From an uncultured Treponema sp. (GTDB taxonomy: Bacteria > Spirochaetota > Spirochaetia > Treponematales > Treponemataceae): a stretch of DNA of 15,243 nt. The notes beneath the pieces are model-generated. The model did no database searches. It was not told the DNA's origin and saw nothing but the letters and a program-made list of their open reading frames with translations. The stretch spans positions 1 to 15,243 of the forward strand of contig CALAUH010000083.1 in NCBI GenBank assembly GCA_937892225.1, read 5' to 3'. The translations under genes were made by a program, and so were the position numbers. Shown here in pieces: positions 8,053 to 14,593 of this stretch. Each line of letters starts with the position of its first letter. The stretch's first letter is position 1.

Positions 8053-9370
8053 AGAAATAGAAGAAAAAATAAAGAAAATCTCTAAATCTTGGTTTTATTC
8101 AAATCCTTTTTTATTTTCTGTTTTTTGTACACACAGTTTAATTCAAAATGATTCATTAACGATTCCTTTTAGAACAGGAAAATTAAGAATTGAATATTCG
8201 CCGTTATTGACTCAAAAATTATCTGAACGCCAATTAGAAGACTATCTAAAAATAGAAGTGTATAGAATATTGCTTGGTCATCCTTATTCAAGGCAATTTT
8301 ATAATTCAAAAAAACAGATTTTATTATTAGCAAGTGATGTTACAATCAATCAATTTTATAAAACAAATATTTCTTCGGAATTTATAAATAATGATAATAC
8401 GGATGTTTGTCTTGCAGGTGTTGATTATCTAAAAAATCAAGCAGTTCGTTTTGGAATGCTTACTCATCCTCTTGGAATTAAATGGGAAAATTCTGATGAA
8501 TTGAAATTTTTTCAAAGAAATCTTCAGATAAATAAAACAACAGGTGCACTGGAAACTTTAGATGATTTAACTTATGAACAATGGTATAAAAAACTTTATT
8601 TTTTAATAAGTGAGACTGCAATTGCCGGAAGTGAAAATGCAGGTTCTGCTGATCAAGAAAAATTAAATCTTGCAATGGAAGAAGCAAGTGAACTTTGGGA
8701 AGAAAATCAGGAAGCACAGGATTTAGTAAAAGAACAGATTCAAAAATCAACAAATATTGATGAAGAAAATCAGGAAGAAGGTAATCTTGAAAGATATGTT
8801 CAGAATGTACAGGACATTTCTTTTGATTATAGAAGAGCTCTTTCAAAATTCAGACAGAATATTATCAGTTCAAAAAGAAGCCTTACTAGAATGAAACCAA
8901 GCAGACGTTATGGTTTTAAAGTAATGGGGAGCCGTTATGAAAGAAAAGCAAATCTTTTGATTGCAGTTGATGTAAGCGGTTCAATTTCTGATGTAAGTTT
9001 TAATAATTTTTGTAAGGCGATAAAAAATATTTTCTTCTTAAAAATAATTGATAAAATTGAAGTTTTATTTTTTGATGTAAATTTAAAAAATACAACACCG
9101 ATTGCTTTTGATAAAAAAATTGATATAAATAAAATCAAAGGGAGGGGAGGAACTAATTTTCAACCGCCTGTTGATTATTTTATACAGAATTCATCATTTT
9201 ATAGCGGTATGATTATTTTTACCGATGGTGAAGGTAATATTCCAAATGTAACTGGAATTAAAAAAGATATTTTATGGATTTTGAATTCAAGAAAAAATTT
9301 TATTAAAAATAGTGACTGGATAAAACAGCTGCAAAACAGTTCTGTAACTTATTTACCTGTATTAGAATAA
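8045..9370 (+). CDS. VWA-like protein related to DUF2201 putative metallopeptidases, with degenerate HExxH
   Basis: 441 residues from the ATG at 8045 (AAGG about 9 bases upstream; an in-frame TTG at 8039 is less likely). The N-terminal part (about 15-180) resembles the putative metallopeptidase domain of DUF2201-type proteins, with LLGHPYSR (76-83) and ASDVTINQ. The expected HExxH just before is IEVYR (70-74), so both zinc His are gone. An acidic, Gln/Glu-rich helical linker (about 195-250) leads to a C-terminal VWA-like domain. This carries the MIDAS motif DVSGS (309-313), a Thr in GGTNF (370) and FTDGEG (Asp394). Such proteins pair with MoxR-type ATPases, here the one at 3386. The start overlaps copA by 8 bases, implying coupled translation. 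It probably serves as a metal-dependent adaptor rather than a protease. Confidence 0.8.
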   Translation: MNKEIEEKIKKISKSWFYSNPFLFSVFCTHSLIQNDSLTIPFRTGKLRIEYSPLLTQKLSERQLEDYLKIEVYRILLGHPYSRQFYNSKKQILLLASDVTINQFYKTNISSEFINNDNTDVCLAGVDYLKNQAVRFGMLTHPLGIKWENSDELKFFQRNLQINKTTGALETLDDLTYEQWYKKLYFLISETAIAGSENAGSADQEKLNLAMEEASELWEENQEAQDLVKEQIQKSTNIDEENQEEGNLERYVQNVQDISFDYRRALSKFRQNIISSKRSLTRMKPSRRYGFKVMGSRYERKANLLIAVDVSGSISDVSFNNFCKAIKNIFFLKIIDKIEVLFFDVNLKNTTPIAFDKKIDINKIKGRGGTNFQPPVDYFIQNSSFYSGMIIFTDGEGNIPNVTGIKKDILWILNSRKNFIKNSDWIKQLQNSSVTYLPVLE

Positions 9371-9380
9371 AGGAAGTTTT

Positions 9381-9971
9381 ATGTATAACTCTGAAGATAT
9401 AGAAAGTGCATTTTGGAAAGAAAAAGTAATGCATCTGGTTCATGAAAATATGAACAGACATGATGCAAAAGCTTTGTATATACAAGATGCTGAAGAAGAA
9501 ATAAATAGATTTATTAAAGAAAATTCCTTGCAAAATGCAAAAATTACAAAAGAAGCCTCATATATAATATTTGAATTTGATTATACAAGTGAAATTAAAA
9601 TCAGAATGTATATTCAGTCTTTAATAAAATTCAGCTTAATGCAGAAAAGTGATTCTGAATATGTAAAAGTTGCAGATGCAAAATTTATTAATTCACCTTT
9701 CTTAGAATTAAAAGCTTTTATTAAAGAAAAAGATGGTTATTTAAAAGAGTTATCTGAAAAGAAGAAGAAATCTCTTGTAATGAACAGACAGCAGCAGATA
9801 ACATCTCAGATGATAAAAGCAATGATGAAAAAAAAGTCGGAAGGGAAAAATATAGTCTGGTCTTTAGAGCCAGTTGAAAATGGTTTTATACTTAAAATAA
9901 TTAATGATGATGAAATTAAAAATTACAGAATTGATTCAAAAAATTTTGTAGAAGTTATAAAAGAAATATAA
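9381..9971 (+). CDS. Unknown 196-residue protein, possible third member of the MoxR-VWA module
   Basis: Starts 10 bases after the VWA-like gene with AAGGAAG at good spacing, so it is the last gene of the copA operon. The protein has no signal peptide or TM helix and is presumably cytoplasmic. An N-terminal helical part (1-50, including HLVHENMNRHDAKAL) precedes a beta-rich section (about 55-105, EASYIIFEFDYTSEIKIRM). A strongly basic helix follows (about 120-155, with ELSEKKKKS, QMIKAMMKKKSEGK), then a short beta C-terminus. No family is recognised. The basic helix could bind nucleic acid, acidic protein or membrane surface; the acidic linker of the adjacent VWA-like protein is one possible partner. 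This is inference from composition and position only. Confidence 0.75.
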   Translation: MYNSEDIESAFWKEKVMHLVHENMNRHDAKALYIQDAEEEINRFIKENSLQNAKITKEASYIIFEFDYTSEIKIRMYIQSLIKFSLMQKSDSEYVKVADAKFINSPFLELKAFIKEKDGYLKELSEKKKKSLVMNRQQQITSQMIKAMMKKKSEGKNIVWSLEPVENGFILKIINDDEIKNYRIDSKNFVEVIKEI

Positions 9972-10012
9972 AAAAACTGATTAATGAAAATTAATTCATC
10001 AATCAGTTTTAG
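9971..10012. terminator. Bidirectional intrinsic terminator between convergent genes
   Basis: A 13-base stem (9976-9988 with 9995-10007) with loop AATTAA, preceded by an A run and followed by TTTT. On the plus strand there is one A-C mismatch in the stem. On the minus strand the same position becomes a T-G wobble, so the RNA hairpin is fully paired there and is followed by a U run. It serves both the 9381 gene and the lipid kinase gene, whose stop is 11 bases away. Confidence 0.85.
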
Positions 10013-10017
10013 TTTTG

Positions 10018-10875
10018 TTATACCTGAACAGAATAACTTATTACGTCGTGAACTGTTTCACCGTCTATCTGTAAAGGTCTTGATTTATCGAATTCAACAA
10101 TAATATTTTTTCCAGTGAATGTAAAAACATTATTAGTATACTTTACATGTTCGCCTGTAAATACTTTTGAGAATTGCAAAAGGGATTTAATTCTATTTTT
10201 CCCTGAGAATACATAAATTGAAACTTTATTTTCTGGATTTTTTCTATCTTGAGTTGGGACAGCCATCATACCGCCGCCATAAAAACGACCTTTCATTGTA
10301 GAAGCAAGCCATGCATTTTTAAACTTATGAACTTCACCATCTACTGTAATTGTAGCAGTTGTTGGTTTGTATTTTAATAACATTCCTTTGATTGCAATTG
10401 CTGTGTAATTAATAGGTTTTGTAGATTTTTGTCTTTGTAAATCACCGACAGCACAGCAATAACCGTCAATACCGAATCCAATTCCATTTAAAAATTTCTG
10501 ATGGATTCCTTTTACTGCTACAGTTGGTAAATTTGTAATGTAATCGTTGATTCTTAACAAATGTTTATGTTCATTGCCAAAAACATCTCTGTTAAAATCG
10601 TTTCCACTTCCAAGTGGATAATAATAAATAGGTTTTGAAATATCACTTTTATCTATAGAATTAATTAATTTGTTTAATGTGCCGTCTCCCCCGCAAACAA
10701 CGATTGATTCATCATATTTTGCTTCATGAATGAATTTTCCATAGTCAAAATCTGGTGTCATTTCGATGTAAGTAAGATAGTCATCTTTTAAAATTTGATC
10801 TAACTGATAGACTTCTTTTTTTGCAGTTTTATTTCCTGCAAAAGGGTTGTAAATAATTAAATATTTAGCATTCAT
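10018..10875 (-). CDS. Diacylglycerol/lipid kinase family protein
   Basis: A 285-residue lipid kinase of the DAGK catalytic family, ATP-dependent phosphorylation of a lipid alcohol (diacylglycerol, sphingoid or similar). Motifs: YNPFAGNK (9-16) near the N-terminus, the nucleotide-binding GGDGTLN (62-68), and PLGSGNDFNRD (87-96). A C-terminal beta-sandwich lobe includes FLNGIGFGIDG and the RFYGGGM segment typical of YegS/DgkB-like proteins. Length matches the family (about 290-310). No TM helix is seen, so it should be a soluble, membrane-associating enzyme. AGGAG lies 6-10 bases before the ATG. It appears monocistronic. With the PlsC-like enzyme it adds to phosphatidate metabolism, but the two are not in one operon. 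The exact lipid substrate cannot be read from the sequence. Confidence 0.88.
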   Translation of the reverse strand: MNAKYLIIYNPFAGNKTAKKEVYQLDQILKDDYLTYIEMTPDFDYGKFIHEAKYDESIVVCGGDGTLNKLINSIDKSDISKPIYYYPLGSGNDFNRDVFGNEHKHLLRINDYITNLPTVAVKGIHQKFLNGIGFGIDGYCCAVGDLQRQKSTKPINYTAIAIKGMLLKYKPTTATITVDGEVHKFKNAWLASTMKGRFYGGGMMAVPTQDRKNPENKVSIYVFSGKNRIKSLLQFSKVFTGEHVKYTNNVFTFTGKNIIVEFDKSRPLQIDGETVHDVISYSVQV

Positions 10876-10989
10876 TATCTTCTCCTATAAATATCAAATT
10901 TATTTTATAGTAAAACGTTTAAAATTAAAAGTGTTTTTATAAATAATAATCGAATCAAAATGAAAACATTAAATAAAAAAAGAAGGTTA

Positions 10990-11018
10990 TTGCAATAATA
11001 TGCAAAAAGTTGTATATT
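10990..11018 (+). promoter_or_regulatory. Promoter of argG
   Basis: TTGCAA (10990-10995) and TATATT (11013-11018, preceded by TG) are separated by 17 bases. Transcription would begin near 11025, giving a leader of about 50 bases. The -35 element overlaps one ARG-box-like palindrome and the predicted start site lies inside the second. Confidence 0.6.
10991..11004 (+). promoter_or_regulatory. ARG-box-like palindrome 1 (possible ArgR operator)
   Basis: TGCAATAATATGCA resembles the 14-base arginine repressor box pattern TGNATwwwwATNCA with one mismatch. It overlaps the -35 region of the argG promoter. No argR gene is in the window, so regulator identity is inferred from the target gene and the pattern. 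Confidence 0.4.
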
Positions 11019-11021
11019 TTT

Positions 11022-11035
11022 TGTATATTTATGCA
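11022..11035 (+). promoter_or_regulatory. ARG-box-like palindrome 2 (possible ArgR operator)
   Basis: TGTATATTTATGCA fits TGNATwwwwATNCA at every defined position and lies at the predicted transcription start. Its start is 31 bases (about three helical turns) from box 1. A copy of its left part, TGTATATTT, also occurs at 11011-11019. Confidence 0.45.
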
Positions 11036-11041
11036 ATTTGT

Positions 11042-11066
11042 GGTGATTGAGTTTGTTGAAATCACC
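11042..11066 (+). promoter_or_regulatory. Leader hairpin abutting the argG Shine-Dalgarno
   Basis: GGTGATT (11042-11048) pairs perfectly with AATCACC (11060-11066) around an 11-base loop. The stem ends directly before TGGAGG (11067-11072), the strong ribosome binding site of argG. It may shape ribosome access or transcript stability; there is no U run, so it is not a terminator. Confidence 0.45.
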
Positions 11067-11077
11067 TGGAGGATTAT

Positions 11078-12343
11078 ATGGCAAAAGATAAAGTAATTTT
11101 AGCTTATTCTGGTGGATTGGATACTACTGTTATTATTCCATGGCTTAAAGAAAATTATAATTATGATGTAATTGCAGTTTGTATTGACGTAGGACAGGGT
11201 GATGACTGGGCTGCAATTAAGGAACGTGCACTTAAAACTGGTGCTGCTGCTTGTTACGTTGTAGATGCTCGTCAGGAATATATTGAAGAATACATCTGGC
11301 CGGCTCTTAAAGCAAATGCAGTTTATGAAGATGAATATCTTTTGGGTACTTCTACAGCTCGTCCATTAATTGGTAAAATTTTAGTTGAATATGCACGTCA
11401 GGAAAAAGCTGTTGCAATTTGTCACGGTGCAACTGGTAAAGGAAATGACCAGGTTCGTTTTGAACTTGCAATTAAAGCTTTTGCTCCAGATTTACAGGTA
11501 ATTGCTGCATGGCGTGATGATAAATGGAACATGGACAGCCGTGAAGCAGAAATTAAGTTCCTTGAAGACCGCGGACTTGAAGTTCCAATGAAAAAAGATC
11601 AGTCATATTCTCGTGATGAAAATATCTGGCACCTTAGCCACGAAGGTCTTGAACTTGAAAAAACAGAAAACGAACCAAATTATAAACACATGCTTAAAAA
11701 CACTTGCGTTCCAGAAGAAGCTCCAGAAGAAGGCGAATATGTAACAATCGACTTTGAAAAGGGTATTCCAGTTGGTTTGAACGGAAAGAAGATGAATGCT
11801 TTGGACCTTTTGAACGAATTGAACGTAATCGGTGGAAGAAACGGTGTTGGTCTTGTTGATATCTGTGAAAACCGCTGCGTTGGTATGAAATCTCGTGGTG
11901 TTTATGAAACTCCAGGTGGAGCAATTCTTTATTTTGCTCACAGAATGATGGATCATATCTGTTTGGATAGAGAAACATATCACTACAAACAGCAGGTTTC
12001 TATTCGCATGGGTGAATTAATTTATGATGGAAAATGGTTTACAACATTAATGGATGCTTGTATGGCATTTATGGATAAAACAGAAGAAACTGTAACTGGA
12101 TGGGCAAAAGTTAAATTGATTAAGGGTAGCATCCGTGCTGCAGGTTCTGGTTCTAAATACAGCTTGTACAATGAATCTTTGGCTTCTTTCACAACTGGTG
12201 AATTATACAACCACAAAGATGCTCAGGGATTTATTACATTATTCGGCTTACCACTTAAAGCACGTGCTTTGATGGAACAGAAAGTAGGCGAAGGCCAGGC
12301 TGTTAAGGAAAGTAAAAATCTTAAAAAGAGACCAACTGAGTAA
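11078..12343 (+). CDS. argG: Argininosuccinate synthase
   Basis: A 421-residue enzyme that joins citrulline and aspartate using ATP to make argininosuccinate, the penultimate step of arginine synthesis, in the cytoplasm. The N-terminal PP-loop is AYSGGLDT (9-16), followed by VIAVCIDVGQGDDW, the family-typical YLLGTSTARPLIGK and CHGATGKGNDQVRFE (citrulline and nucleotide binding), and SREAEIKFLEDRG. Length is slightly above the usual 400. TGGAGG sits 5 bases before the ATG. It is flanked by its own promoter and terminator, so it is monocistronic; argH and argF are not in the window. Codons are visibly richer in C-ending and CGT forms than in neighbours, as for a highly expressed gene. ARG-box-like sites suggest arginine repression. 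Confidence 0.97.
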   Translation: MAKDKVILAYSGGLDTTVIIPWLKENYNYDVIAVCIDVGQGDDWAAIKERALKTGAAACYVVDARQEYIEEYIWPALKANAVYEDEYLLGTSTARPLIGKILVEYARQEKAVAICHGATGKGNDQVRFELAIKAFAPDLQVIAAWRDDKWNMDSREAEIKFLEDRGLEVPMKKDQSYSRDENIWHLSHEGLELEKTENEPNYKHMLKNTCVPEEAPEEGEYVTIDFEKGIPVGLNGKKMNALDLLNELNVIGGRNGVGLVDICENRCVGMKSRGVYETPGGAILYFAHRMMDHICLDRETYHYKQQVSIRMGELIYDGKWFTTLMDACMAFMDKTEETVTGWAKVKLIKGSIRAAGSGSKYSLYNESLASFTTGELYNHKDAQGFITLFGLPLKARALMEQKVGEGQAVKESKNLKKRPTE

Positions 12344-12420
12344 ATAACTTTGTTTAAAAAATAATTTATAATACAGAAGAATGATTCAAATAGTATCGTT
12401 TTTTTGTATGATTTAATGTA

Positions 12421-12450
12421 AAAGGTGATACGAATTGTATCACCTTTTTT
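12421..12450 (+). terminator. Intrinsic terminator of argG
   Basis: An 11-base perfect stem, AAAGGTGATAC (12421-12431) with GTATCACCTTT (12437-12447), a 5-base loop GAATT and a T run. It lies 78 bases after the argG stop. The symmetric A/T runs mean it could also act in reverse, though no gene converges on it. Confidence 0.92.
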
Positions 12451-12463
12451 TATAATTTTTTAG

Positions 12464-12491
12464 TTGTGAAAATTTCTTTTTATGTTATTAT
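12464..12491 (+). promoter_or_regulatory. Putative promoter of the first exported paralogue
   Basis: TTGTGA (12464-12469) and TATTAT (12486-12491) are spaced by 16 bases. A leader of about 25 bases ends in TTGGAGG (12511-12517). The element TTTATGTTAT around the -10 recurs upstream of the second paralogue (13151-13160). Confidence 0.45.
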
Positions 12492-12523
12492 ATTCATAGT
12501 AACACACTTTTTGGAGGTTTATT

Positions 12524-13078
12524 ATGAAGAAATTTATTTTATCTTTAGGGCTTTTATCATTGTTATTTACATCTGTATTCTCTCAGGAAGTTCCAGATGT
12601 TGCATCTGTACAGGAAGAAAGTTCTGTCCCATCTCAAACAACAGATTTTAATCATAATGTAATTTATGCATCATATGGATTACCTTCTTTTATGGGATTA
12701 CTAGGTTCTTTATTTGTAGGTATGTTTTCATTTGGACAAGCAGAAATACAAGATTCATTTGGCGTAATTAATGTAGGTTATGATTATTATTTTAATGAAA
12801 ACTTGGCTGTAGGCGGTGTTTGTACATTAGAAAGATTATTTGATGTTATTCCATCTACGACGATACAGGTAAAAGGAACTGCACAATATGGTTTTGATCA
12901 TTTTAAATTTTATCATGCATTAAGTGCCGGTGTCTTTTTTGATACAATGAATTTTTCATTTATGTTTGATTTAATTCCTTTAGGTTTAAAACTATATTAT
13001 GATGATTTTGATATTTTCTTGGAAACATCTTTAGTTTCAACAGGAATAATAAAATTAGGATTTGATTTAAAATTTTAA
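12524..13078 (+). CDS. Small exported, probable outer-membrane beta-barrel-like protein (paralogue A)
   Basis: A 184-residue protein. The signal MKKFILSLGLLSLLFTSVFS is cleaved probably before Gln21-Glu22. Residues 22-42 form a short Glu/Ser/Thr tether, then alternating aromatic/hydrophobic strands run to the end (VIYASYGLPSF, VINVGYDYYF, GIIKLGFDLKF). The final Phe and alternating pattern fit a small outer-membrane beta-barrel. The hydrophobic stretch after SYGLPSF (about residues 54-68) could instead be a membrane helix. TTGGAGG lies 6 bases before the ATG. The gene has its own promoter and terminator. It is a tandem paralogue of the next gene: near-identical signal, then shared YASYGLPS/YVTYGVPS, VGYDYYF/AGYNYYL and IIKLGFDLKF/LVKLGVAYSF. 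The family is unknown to me. Confidence 0.8.
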   Translation: MKKFILSLGLLSLLFTSVFSQEVPDVASVQEESSVPSQTTDFNHNVIYASYGLPSFMGLLGSLFVGMFSFGQAEIQDSFGVINVGYDYYFNENLAVGGVCTLERLFDVIPSTTIQVKGTAQYGFDHFKFYHALSAGVFFDTMNFSFMFDLIPLGLKLYYDDFDIFLETSLVSTGIIKLGFDLKF

Positions 13079-13108
13079 ATAATATTCAACATTCTTTTTA
13101 AAAATAAG

Positions 13109-13150
13109 AAAACATTCAGAATCTGTAAAAAGACTTTGAATGTTTTTTTA
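13109..13150 (+). terminator. Intrinsic terminator of paralogue A
   Basis: AAAACATTCA (13109-13118) pairs with TGAATGTTTT (13137-13146) over 10 bases, followed by more T. The 18-base loop is long but contains a small inner TCT/AGA pairing. It separates the two paralogues into independent transcripts. Confidence 0.75.
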
Positions 13151-13169
13151 TTTATGTTATGATTTAAAA

Positions 13170-13175
13170 TATAAT
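13170..13175 (+). promoter_or_regulatory. Putative -10 element of paralogue B promoter
   Basis: A consensus TATAAT lies 20 bases before the start codon of paralogue B. No good -35 is seen at 16-18 bases (TTTATT at 13147-13152 is weak). Confidence 0.35.
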
Positions 13176-13195
13176 TATAAAGTTTGGAGAGTATT

Positions 13196-13768
13196 ATGAA
13201 AAAATTTATTTTATCATTAGGATTGGTATCCTTATTGTTTACTTCTATGTATTCACAGGAAGTAGATAAAACACAGACGAAAAGATTCAAAGCTGGAATC
13301 GAATTAATGAATTCACGTAATTTAGATTATGAATACAATAAAAATGAATTCTATGTAACTTATGGTGTACCATCAATATTATGTGGAACAATTTCTTTTT
13401 TTTCAATTTTTAAGATATTCGGAGCAATTTTCCCAGAAAATTATTTTGGTCCTTTAACTGCAGGTTATAATTATTATTTAGATAATTATAATTCATTAGG
13501 AATTATGACAACATTTGAATATATAATTGATAGTTTAGTACCAAGTGTTCAGATTAAGTATACTAAATATTTTGATCCTACACCTGTCGACATTCTTGTA
13601 TCTTATTTTTCTCTAAGTTTGGGAATTGCATATTTTTCAAAAGCACACGTGCCATATTTAGATTTTTGTAATGGAGTTAAAACAAGATTCAAGCATTTTA
13701 ATATATTTGGTGAAATCAGTTTCGGAACGACAGGCTTAGTAAAATTAGGTGTTGCATATAGTTTTTAA
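13196..13768 (+). CDS. Small exported, probable outer-membrane beta-barrel-like protein (paralogue B)
   Basis: 190 residues from the ATG at 13196. This start was chosen over an in-frame TTG at 13184 because TTTGGAGAG then becomes a well-placed ribosome binding site and the signal peptide starts MKKFILSLGLVSLLFTSMYS. The signal is almost identical to that of paralogue A, whereas the mature part has diverged strongly, with conserved islands YVTYGVPS, AGYNYYL and LVKLGVAYSF. The C-terminal Phe and alternating aromatic strands again suggest a small beta-barrel in the outer membrane. A central hydrophobic segment (ILCGTISFFSIFKIFG) matches a similar one in paralogue A and could be a helix. There is no lipobox. 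No intrinsic terminator is evident after it. Confidence 0.8.
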   Translation: MKKFILSLGLVSLLFTSMYSQEVDKTQTKRFKAGIELMNSRNLDYEYNKNEFYVTYGVPSILCGTISFFSIFKIFGAIFPENYFGPLTAGYNYYLDNYNSLGIMTTFEYIIDSLVPSVQIKYTKYFDPTPVDILVSYFSLSLGIAYFSKAHVPYLDFCNGVKTRFKHFNIFGEISFGTTGLVKLGVAYSF

Positions 13769-13807
13769 TCATTTTTAAATACTCCTTAAATTAATTAATA
13801 AACATAA

Positions 13808-13837
13808 TTGATAAAGAATATGTATATATGGTAGAAT
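13808..13837 (+). promoter_or_regulatory. Promoter of the Fe-S scaffold-GGGtGRT operon
   Basis: TTGATA (13808-13813) and TAGAAT (13832-13837) are separated by 18 bases. The leader is about 30 bases and ends with TAGGAG before the ATG. No operator-like palindrome is obvious. Confidence 0.5.
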
Positions 13838-13875
13838 ATAGCAATTATATTTTAAATTATTTTTAGGAGCATAAA

Positions 13876-14577
13876 ATGACTTATACAGCAGAAGTCGAAA
13901 AGATGTGCCCTCTTGCAAAAGGCGCATATCATGGTCCTGCACCAATCCCAGAAGAGGGAGAATGGGTACAGGTAAAAAAGATTGAAGATGTTTCTGGTTT
14001 CTCTCACGGAATCGGTTGGTGTGCACCACAGCAGGGAACTTGTAAACTTTCTTTGAACGTTAAAAACGGTATCATTGAAGAAGCTCTTGTTGAAACAATT
14101 GGTTGTTCTGGTATGACACACTCAGCAGCTATGGCTTCTGAAATCCTCATTGGAAAAACATTGCTCGAAGCATTAAACACAGACTTAGTTTGTGATGCTA
14201 TCAACACAGCTATGCGCGAACTTTTCTTACAGATTGTTTACGGTCGTACACAGTCTGCTTATTCAAAAGACGGTTTGAAAGTAGGGGCAGGTTTGGAAGA
14301 CCTCGGAAAATCTCTTCGCTCACAGGTTGGTACAATGTACGCAACAAAGGCAAAGGGTCCACGTTACCTCGAAATGACAGAAGGTTATGTAGAAAACTGT
14401 GCTGTTGATAAAGATGGTAACATTATTGGTTACAACTGTATTAACTTTGGTAAGTTCATGGATGCAATTAAAGCTGGAAAATCAGCTGATGAAGCTCTTA
14501 AAGGAGCTAAAACACACTATGGTCGTGTAACTGAAGATCAGGGCGCTGTTAAATTCATCGACCCACGTAAAGAGTAA
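13876..14577 (+). CDS. NifU-like iron-sulfur cluster assembly scaffold protein
   Basis: A 233-residue protein whose central part resembles the NifU N-terminal/IscU scaffold fold, on which Fe-S clusters are built before transfer. Candidate ligand cysteines are Cys49 and Cys56 (GWCAPQQGTC), Cys77 (TIGCSGMTHSAAMASEI, the IscU-like conserved block) and Cys106 (LVCDAI). Cys11 and further Cys in the C-terminal part are extra. It is longer than classical IscU (about 130), with an added N-terminal 40 and a C-terminal region containing KVGAGLEDLGKSLRSQVG and a YVENCAVDKDGN strand pair. TAGGAG precedes the ATG. It leads an operon with the GGGtGRT gene 16 bases downstream, a pairing I recall as recurrent in anaerobes. 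Codon use indicates high expression. No cysteine desulfurase is nearby. Confidence 0.87.
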   Translation: MTYTAEVEKMCPLAKGAYHGPAPIPEEGEWVQVKKIEDVSGFSHGIGWCAPQQGTCKLSLNVKNGIIEEALVETIGCSGMTHSAAMASEILIGKTLLEALNTDLVCDAINTAMRELFLQIVYGRTQSAYSKDGLKVGAGLEDLGKSLRSQVGTMYATKAKGPRYLEMTEGYVENCAVDKDGNIIGYNCINFGKFMDAIKAGKSADEALKGAKTHYGRVTEDQGAVKFIDPRKE

Positions 14578-14593
14578 ACTGGAGGAATAGATT

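Noticed and set aside
11603..11983. Two overlapping minus-strand frames within argG
   Set aside because: Both oppose a highly conserved enzyme, and their products are low-complexity and family-less.
12466..12651. 61-residue plus-strand frame covering the promoter and start of paralogue A
   Set aside because: It overlaps the promoter, ribosome binding site and signal peptide of a well-supported gene in another frame and has no ribosome binding site.
13184..13195. TTG start for paralogue B
   Set aside because: It would consume the TTTGGAGAG ribosome binding site and place four residues before a standard MKK signal peptide.
13769..13807. Terminator after paralogue B
   Set aside because: The stretch is AT-rich with TTAATTAATAA-type self-complementarity but no stable stem followed by a T run.
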